A DNA stretch of 64,000 nt from Brevibacterium atlanticum (GTDB lineage: Bacteria; Actinomycetota; Actinomycetes; Actinomycetales; Brevibacteriaceae), in contig NZ_CP050152.1 of NCBI RefSeq assembly GCF_011617245.1, positions 3,276,503-3,340,502 of the forward strand, written 5' to 3'. Positions 59,088-64,000 of this stretch are shown here, piece after piece. The notes beneath the pieces were generated by a model, which worked only from the letters and a program-made list of their open reading frames with translations, searched no databases and was not told the origin of the DNA. Both the position numbers and the translations under genes were made by a program. Positions within the stretch are counted from its first letter, which is position 1. Every line of letters begins with the position of its first letter.

Positions 59088-60266
59088 ATGCACCGCATCA
59101 CCTCTCTCCTCCCCGGACTCGCCGTCGCGGCTCTCGCGACGGCGATCGCCTGGCCGATCTCCATGCTGCTGCCGGTCCTCTCCCCTCTCCTCGTGGCGAT
59201 CGTGCTCGGCATCGCTCTGGGCAACCTCGCACCCAACCTGCCCGAGACGGTTCTGCCCGGCCTCAACTTCGCGGCGAAACCGCTGCTGCGCGTGGGCATC
59301 GTCGCCCTCGGCGCGCAGGTCGTGCTCGGTGACATCCTCGACCTCGGCTGGCTCGTCCTCGTGCTGGCCGCCGTCATCGTCGCCGCAGGAATCTGCTCCG
59401 CGCTGGCTCTCGCGCGGCCGTTCCGGGTCGATCGTGACCTCGCAGTGCTCATCGGCTGCGGGTTCGGCATCTGCGGCGCCGCGGCTGTCGCCGGTGTCGA
59501 GTCGACCCTGCGCTCGAAGAAGGAGGATGTGGCCGCAGCGATCGGTCTCGTCGTCCTGTTCGGCACCCTGATGATCGCGATCATCCCCTCCCTGGCGACC
59601 GCCTTCGGACTCGCACCGGCCACCGCTGGCACGTGGGGCGGGGCGTCGACCCACGAGGTGGCCCAGGTCGTTGCGATCGGCGGCATCATCGGGCCCGCCG
59701 GCCTCGAGGTCGCCGTCCTCGTCAAGCTCGCCCGCGTCATCATGCTCGCCCCCACCGTCGCCGTGTTCAGCTATGCGGTGCGCCGCAGCGAGGCCAAGGC
59801 GCACACGCATGCACAGTCCACCCTCGCCGAGGCGGGTGCATGGTCGGGTCCCGCCGCCGAGGGGAGTGCCCGGTCGGATTCGACAGGCTCAGATGGCGCG
59901 GGGTCGGGTGCGGCCGGCTCGGCTGGTGTCGGAACGGGCGCTGCCGATTCAGCTGGCACCGGATCGGGTCCGGCCCGCACCGCCACGGCATCTGCGAAGA
60001 CTCCACGGCCGCCGATCGTGCCGCTGTTCGTTCTCGGCTTCCTCGCCATGGCCGCGCTGCGCACCTTCGGCCTGATCCCGGAGTTCGCGGTGACGGGACT
60101 CGGCTGGATCCAGACCGTGTGCCTGGCTATGGCCATGTTCGCCCTCGGCCGCGGCGTGCAGTGGCGGGCGCTGAAGAACCTCGGCGCCCGCCCCCTCGCC
60201 TTGGCCGCCGCGGTAACGATCATCGTCGGGATCATCGGCCTCGGCGGGGCGCTCCTCCTCACCTGA
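59088..60266 (+). CDS. Putative sulfate exporter family transporter (YeiH-like)
   Basis: 392 residues, about ten helices. LLRVGIVALGAQVVLGDILD, LIGCGFGICGAAAVAGVEST, IPSLATAFGLAPATAGTWGG and THEVAQVVAIGGIIGPAGLE are the YeiH (Cons_hypoth698) signatures; members export sulfonates or sulfite. Residues ~235-308 form a His/Ser/Gly/Ala disordered loop, a size not usual for this family. CAGACT six bases before ATG 59088 is a weak leaderless promoter. Presumed target of the divergent LysR protein. Confidence 0.9.
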   Translation: MHRITSLLPGLAVAALATAIAWPISMLLPVLSPLLVAIVLGIALGNLAPNLPETVLPGLNFAAKPLLRVGIVALGAQVVLGDILDLGWLVLVLAAVIVAAGICSALALARPFRVDRDLAVLIGCGFGICGAAAVAGVESTLRSKKEDVAAAIGLVVLFGTLMIAIIPSLATAFGLAPATAGTWGGASTHEVAQVVAIGGIIGPAGLEVAVLVKLARVIMLAPTVAVFSYAVRRSEAKAHTHAQSTLAEAGAWSGPAAEGSARSDSTGSDGAGSGAAGSAGVGTGAADSAGTGSGPARTATASAKTPRPPIVPLFVLGFLAMAALRTFGLIPEFAVTGLGWIQTVCLAMAMFALGRGVQWRALKNLGARPLALAAAVTIIVGIIGLGGALLLT

Positions 60267-60555
60267 GACCGCACCCAAACTACTACCTGACGGCGGCTCA
60301 GCAACCTGGCGCGAGGTTGCTGAGCCGCCGTCAGGTAGTTCTGAGGCAGCACCCTGCGGCGCCACCTCGGTGACGGCTCCACGCGAACCCGGCGCCACCT
60401 CGGTGATGGCATTCCCGAACCGCCAGCGACCCACCTGACGGGAATTTCCGACCGTTCGGACATGTCCCACCCCTTACCGGCCAGTAACACTGGTAGTGTC
60501 TCTCAGCGAATCAGTCAGCGTTGCACAGTGTCGCGTCAGCCTTCTCAAGGACATC
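60267..60555. other. Intergenic region with large hairpin and GGCGCCACCTCGGTGA direct repeat
   Basis: 289 bases between two plus-strand transporters. It holds the 26-bp inverted repeat (60282-60339), two copies of GGCGCCACCTCGGTGA (about 60358 and 60390) and the AAGGA ribosome site of the next gene. Confidence 0.65.
60282..60339. terminator. Perfect 26-bp inverted repeat, strong hairpin
   Basis: Arms at 60282-60307 and 60314-60339 are fully complementary with a six-base loop (GGCGCG). It follows the YeiH stop by 15 bases. Far longer than a normal terminator stem. Confidence 0.85.
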
Positions 60556-61980
60556 ATGCTCACCCAGATCATCGCCCTCCTCATCTTTGTGGCCCTCTTC
60601 GCCGTCGGCGCAGTCCGCGGCGTGCAGATCGGCGTACTCATGCTCGTCGGCGCGGCCGGCACCGGACTTCTGCTCACCGACATGACCGTCGATGACATCA
60701 TCGCCGAGTTCCCCCTCGACATCATGGTCCTCCTCGCCGGAGTGACCTACTTCTTCGCCATCGCCCAGGAGAACGGCACCGTCGATCGGATCATCGACTG
60801 GGCCCTCGAACGCGTCGGCTCCTCGGCAGTCCTCCTGCCGGCAGTCTTCTTCGTCATCACCGGCTGCATCGCTGCGATGGGCGCACCGCTTGCAGGCCTC
60901 GTCATGATGCCCGTGGGCATGCAGGTCGCCCGCAAGTACGGGGTCGATTACGCACTCATGGGGCTCGCGATCTGCTTCGCCATCGGCGCCGGCGGCTTCG
61001 CTCCGACCAGCCTCTACGGCATCGTCACCTACAGCACCGCACGCGGGGCCGGGATCGACCTCTCCCCCTATGTGCTCTTCGGCATCGCCGTCGTCACCTA
61101 TCTCATCATGCTCGTCGTCGCCTACTTCATGTACGGACGATCCCTGTTCGGCCGGAAGTCCGCCGCCGCTGTCGCGACCGGCACAGAGTCCGCCGGTTCT
61201 GATGGTTCCGGTTCCGCCGCCGATGGCACCGGCACCACAGCGGATGCGAACTCACGGATCTCCCGCGGGTCCGCCTCGGCGACGAAGGTGGCCTTCGGTG
61301 AGGACGACGAGGACGAAGCGCTCTTCGACTCCTCGAGCTCGGAGCCCACCGGTGATTCCGCACCGTTCACGTTCGTGCAGATCCTCACCGTCATCTTCAT
61401 GATCGGCCTCGTCGGCAGCGTCGTCGTCCTCGCCGCCCTCGGCAACGATCCGGACATCGGTTTGCTGTGCTTCCTCTTCGGCGCGATCCTCTCCCTCGTC
61501 GATCCGAAGACCGGCAAGGCCGCGCTTCCGAAGATCGACTGGTCGACCGTGCTGCTCGTCGGCGGCATCATCACGTTCGTCGGGGTGCTGCAGAACATGG
61601 GAGCCGTCGACCTCCTCGGCGAGGGCGCCGAGTCGATCGGTTCGCCGCTCATCGCGGCATTCGTCCTCTGCATCGTCGGCGGGCTCGTGTCCGCGTTCGC
61701 CTCGACCACGGGCATTCTCGCGGCCCTCGTGCCACTGGCCCTGCCGCTCATCGCCGCAGGTGGAGTGCCCGGTTGGGCGCTCATCGCGGCACTGGGAGTG
61801 TGCTCGGCCGTCGTCGACGTCTCGCCGTTCTCGACCCTCGGTGCCACTGTCGTGGCCACCGCCCCGGTCGAGGACAAGCCGCGCCTGACGCGCATCCTCG
61901 TGAAGTTCGGCATGTCGATGGTCGTCATCGGGCCCGTGGCACTGGTCGGCGGACTCGTGGTGCCCGCGATGCTGTTCTGA
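60556..61980 (+). CDS. SLC13/MatC-type dicarboxylate or anion carrier
   Basis: 474 residues, about 11 helices. The start RGVQIGVLMLVGAAGTGLLL resembles the MatC N-terminal domain, and GAPLAGLVMMPVGMQVARKY, GAGGFAPTSLYGIVTY and FASTTGILAALVPLALPLIA, DVSPFSTLGATVVATAP match the two SLC13/ArsB-like halves. It would import malonate or similar dicarboxylates with sodium or protons. Residues ~201-275 are a Ser/Gly/Asp-rich disordered loop. ATG 60556 with AAGGA six bases upstream; a longer frame to 60496 lacks homology. Confidence 0.88.
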   Translation: MLTQIIALLIFVALFAVGAVRGVQIGVLMLVGAAGTGLLLTDMTVDDIIAEFPLDIMVLLAGVTYFFAIAQENGTVDRIIDWALERVGSSAVLLPAVFFVITGCIAAMGAPLAGLVMMPVGMQVARKYGVDYALMGLAICFAIGAGGFAPTSLYGIVTYSTARGAGIDLSPYVLFGIAVVTYLIMLVVAYFMYGRSLFGRKSAAAVATGTESAGSDGSGSAADGTGTTADANSRISRGSASATKVAFGEDDEDEALFDSSSSEPTGDSAPFTFVQILTVIFMIGLVGSVVVLAALGNDPDIGLLCFLFGAILSLVDPKTGKAALPKIDWSTVLLVGGIITFVGVLQNMGAVDLLGEGAESIGSPLIAAFVLCIVGGLVSAFASTTGILAALVPLALPLIAAGGVPGWALIAALGVCSAVVDVSPFSTLGATVVATAPVEDKPRLTRILVKFGMSMVVIGPVALVGGLVVPAMLF

Positions 61981-62072
61981 GGCTGACTGTCTGTCTGGCA
62001 GGGCCCGAGCCGGCCCGGGCGGGAGCGGCCAACGGGATTTCGCGGCGTTGATCGCTTCGCGAAGTCCGCTAA

Positions 62073-62123
62073 GTGGGCGTTTTGGTCGGGTCCACCGCAG
62101 CAGAATCCGACCAAAACGCCCAC
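62073..62123. terminator. 17-bp perfect inverted repeat between convergent genes
   Basis: GTGGGCGTTTTGGTCGG (62073-62089) and its complement (62107-62123) with a 17-base loop, between the carrier gene (plus) and the GNAT gene (minus). Related to the hairpin at 10532. Confidence 0.75.
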
Positions 62124-62182
62124 CTATGAACCCGGCACCGGCGCGAGCTCGGCAGGCACCAGCCTGCGCTCAGCCCCTCTGC

Positions 62183-62770
62183 TCACCCCAGCGGCTTGAG
62201 CAGCAGCACGAACTCCAGATCGTCGACCTTCGGGACCCCGAAGCGCTCGTCGCCGTAGGGGAAGGGCGCGACCTCACCGGTGCGCTCGTAGCCTCGGCGC
62301 TCGTAGTAGGCGATGAGTTCATCGCGCTTGTTGATCACGCTCATCCGCATCGCGTGCGCGCTCCAGCGTTCAGACACCCACGCCTCGGCGAGGTTCATCA
62401 GTGCTGACCCCACACCCTTGCCCTGACCCAGCGGTGAGACCGCCAGCACGCCGAGGTAGGCCTCCCCATTCTCGGGTTCGCGCAGGTAGACGCTGGCCAC
62501 GGCCCGTCCCTGCGCGTCGCGGACGAGCAGGATCACGGAGTCGGCCTCGGCGAGCATCTCCTCGGCCATCGGCACGTCGAGACGCTGCCCGCCGAGGATG
62601 TCCGCCTCGGTGGTCCAGCCCTGCTTCGACCCCTCCCCGCGATAGGCCGAGGACACGAGTGCGACGTAGTCGGAGATGTCCGCCTCGGTGAGTTCGGTGA
62701 CCTCGTACCCGGCCTCGTGGAGGATCATCTGGTGCGCATCCACCATGGTGACCGGGTGGGGTGAGGACAT
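62183..62770 (-). CDS. GNAT-family N-acetyltransferase
   Basis: 195 residues. YLGVLAVSPLGQGKGVGSAL is the acetyl-CoA loop and MRMSVINKRDELIAYYERRG, YERTGEVAPFPYGDERFGVP the C-terminal core; LEFVLLLKPL ends the protein. Substrate unknown. ATG 62770 has AAGGAG eight bases upstream. Divergent from a second, smaller GNAT at 62950; convergent with the carrier. Confidence 0.92.
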   Translation of the reverse strand: MSSPHPVTMVDAHQMILHEAGYEVTELTEADISDYVALVSSAYRGEGSKQGWTTEADILGGQRLDVPMAEEMLAEADSVILLVRDAQGRAVASVYLREPENGEAYLGVLAVSPLGQGKGVGSALMNLAEAWVSERWSAHAMRMSVINKRDELIAYYERRGYERTGEVAPFPYGDERFGVPKVDDLEFVLLLKPLG

Positions 62771-62846
62771 GTGACCGACTCCTTCGCGAGCGTTCGACTG
62801 GGATGCGGCCGGGGAATCCCGACCATTGCGTCAAGTTCATCAGACT

Positions 62847-62875
62847 AGTCGGTTTCCCGACTGCAGAACTATAGT
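62847..62875 (+). promoter_or_regulatory. Promoter with 6-bp inverted repeat for small GNAT gene
   Basis: TATAGT (62870-62875) with AGTCGG-4-CCGACT (62847-62862) covering the -35 region; operator and promoter overlap. Confidence 0.5.
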
Positions 62876-62949
62876 GTCAGAGGTCAGGACAGATCGACAC
62901 CGATCATCCGCCGCGGTGCCGCCGGGCACGGACGTTCGAAAGGATTGAC

Positions 62950-63276
62950 ATGGACTTCGAGGTCAACGGAGAGACCTTCACCGTCGCCGAGGATGCCGCC
63001 GCCCACCGCTTCACCGTCTCCCACGACGGCACGGTCATCGGCGTCGCGGACTACATCGACCGTGAGGCCGGCCCCGACGACACCGCCGAGGGCGCGGTCC
63101 GCACCTTCACCCACACCGAGGTCTCCCCCGAATGGGGCGGGCGCGGGCTCGCCGCCCACCTTGTGCGCTTCGCGCTTGAGACCAGCGCCGAGGCGGGGCT
63201 GAAGTTCCGCACGACGTGCTCCTACGTGCACAATTTCCTGCAGAAGAACACAGAGTTCGACGCGTACGTCGCCTGA
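62950..63276 (+). CDS. Small GNAT-family N-acetyltransferase (YjdJ-like)
   Basis: 108 residues. FEVNGETFTVAEDAAAHRFT, VIGVADYIDREAGPDD and FTHTEVSPEWGGRGLAAHLV, RFALETSAEAGLKFRTTCSY VHNFL match the short YjdJ/YidJ GNAT domain with acetyl-CoA loop WGGRGLAAHLV. GAAAGGA site before ATG. A TATAGT promoter ~75 bases upstream. Function unknown. Confidence 0.9.
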   Translation: MDFEVNGETFTVAEDAAAHRFTVSHDGTVIGVADYIDREAGPDDTAEGAVRTFTHTEVSPEWGGRGLAAHLVRFALETSAEAGLKFRTTCSYVHNFLQKNTEFDAYVA

Positions 63277-63394
63277 GGGACTCTCTCGTCATCGGCAGCC
63301 TCGTCGTCCGCAATTTCGTCGTTGCCGACCGATGAGCGCAGACTCCTCGTGCGCGTTCAACCGCGTCACTGCCGGTGGTGGGCGATCAACCGCG

Positions 63395-64000
63395 TCACTG
63401 CTGGTCGGCAGGTGCGAGCGGCTCGCCCGTCGGCGCTGACGACACACCAGCCGGCAGTGGCGCTGCATCCGCGTGAGCGGACGATGAGCTCGTCGGTGCG
63501 GCTATCGCCCCCACCGGAGACAATGCTTCGGGAGCAGACGCCGGCACCGCATCACCGGCATCGGCCGACACACGGTCCTGCCCGGAGACGAAGCCCAGCA
63601 CGAACACCGCCCAGGCCGTGGCCAGCACGATCACCAAGGCCACGAGCGACCACAGCAGTTCCGGATCGCTGACGGCCAGCCGCGGGATATCACGACCGGG
63701 GATGATCGCTGCGAAGACGCCCGCGGTCACCGCACCCAGGTAGGAACCGACCATCATGAAGATGTGGCGGCGGACCTTGCCGCGGCGAATGGCCATCACG
63801 CCGAGGGTCGTGGAGATGAAGGTCCAGATCGCCAACGCGTGGAAGGCCGTGAACGATCCGGTCAAGGAGTAGATGAACATTCCGCTGACGCACACGAAGT
63901 ACATGAGGATGACCCAGGACCGGCCGATGAAGCGGTGCTTGCGGTCCTTGGTGCGGCGGAGGATCTGAATCGGGCCCAGCAGTACGACACCCGAGGCGGC
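63395..64000 (-). CDS. DUF2306 membrane protein, C-terminal part
   Basis: 202 codons visible; the 5' end lies beyond the window. From the right edge: SGVVLLGPIQILRRTKDRKH, RFIGRSWVILMYFVCVSGMF, IYSLTGSFTAFHALAIWTFI, STTLGVMAIRRGKVRRHIFM and MVGSYLGAVTAGVFAAIIPG, the pattern of DUF2306 proteins with several helices. An Ala/Ser/Pro-rich cytosolic tail of ~50 residues closes the protein. Function unknown. A TCAACCGCGTCACTGC direct repeat (63357 and 63388) overlaps its stop. Confidence 0.85.
   Translation of the reverse strand, partial: AASGVVLLGPIQILRRTKDRKHRFIGRSWVILMYFVCVSGMFIYSLTGSFTAFHALAIWTFISTTLGVMAIRRGKVRRHIFMMVGSYLGAVTAGVFAAIIPGRDIPRLAVSDPELLWSLVALVIVLATAWAVFVLGFVSGQDRVSADAGDAVPASAPEALSPVGAIAAPTSSSSAHADAAPLPAGVSSAPTGEPLAPADQQ

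Overview
The window is a GC-rich, gene-dense stretch of an actinobacterial chromosome. Protein families (CE1758/CE1759-type monooxygenase pair, aztABCD zinc uptake, LigD, BCCT and DHA2 transporters) and codon use suggest a Brevibacterium-like member of the Micrococcales; this is inference, since no rRNA or tRNA gene is present. I support 68 protein-coding genes, two of them cut by the window edges (the start of a LigD polymerase-domain protein at the left, the end of a DUF2306 membrane protein at the right). Several small operons and divergons (regulator plus target) alternate, so most of the window reads as metabolic and transport accessory genome rather than one large island.

Layout. 1-5.7 kb: ligD fragment, chaB, a stress-type SDR, small proteins, a PepSY lipoprotein, an MFS transporter and a methyltransferase. 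5.8-10.4 kb: XRE-cupin regulator, class V aminotransferase, a MerR/SDR divergon, then moaB-fdhD for molybdenum enzymes. 10.7-15.9 kb: MarR, luciferase-like monooxygenase with its flavin reductase, DoxX, an orphan ribbon-helix-helix antitoxin fused by overlap to an O-methyltransferase, and a TetR divergon. 15.9-29.7 kb: FAD monooxygenase, ChaA antiporter, DJ-1/epimerase divergon, thioesterase, acyl-CoA synthetase, a secreted HNH nuclease lipoprotein, TauE and two MFS genes with a GntR regulator. 29.7-30.4 kb: an AT-richer toxin-antitoxin pair. 30.5-44.3 kb: aldo/keto reductase, WYL/VOC and ArsR/SRPBCC divergons, CycA, more MFS, a betT-tag-nudix operon and an aldehyde dehydrogenase. 44.4-49.5 kb: a zinc uptake cluster aztA | aztB, aztD, aztC, aztD. 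50-64 kb: acyl-CoA metabolism genes, an AT-rich gene flanked by palindromic repeats, a cystathionine-synthase-like enzyme, a LysR/sulfate-exporter-type divergon, an SLC13/MatC carrier and GNAT proteins.

How the parts work together. The clearest functional system is zinc acquisition: an ABC transporter with two different AztD metallochaperones around one binding protein, under two Zur-like boxes, one of which holds two divergent -10 hexamers in its arms. Most other regulation is local: a one-component regulator next to its likely target, usually with a visible palindrome between them. A striking feature is how many genes have a TANNNT -10 hexamer ending exactly six or seven bases before the start codon, the arrangement expected for leaderless transcripts.

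Structure not explained by genes includes a 68-bp palindromic repeat present three times (two copies in direct orientation flank the AT-rich gene at 52.2-53.1 kb), a perfect 26-bp inverted repeat at 60.3 kb, a 17-bp inverted repeat between convergent genes at 62.1 kb, three 19-bp tandem repeats at 19.7 kb, and a common GCCGAGGCGG-type word found in intergenic DNA and in the disordered loops of several transporters.
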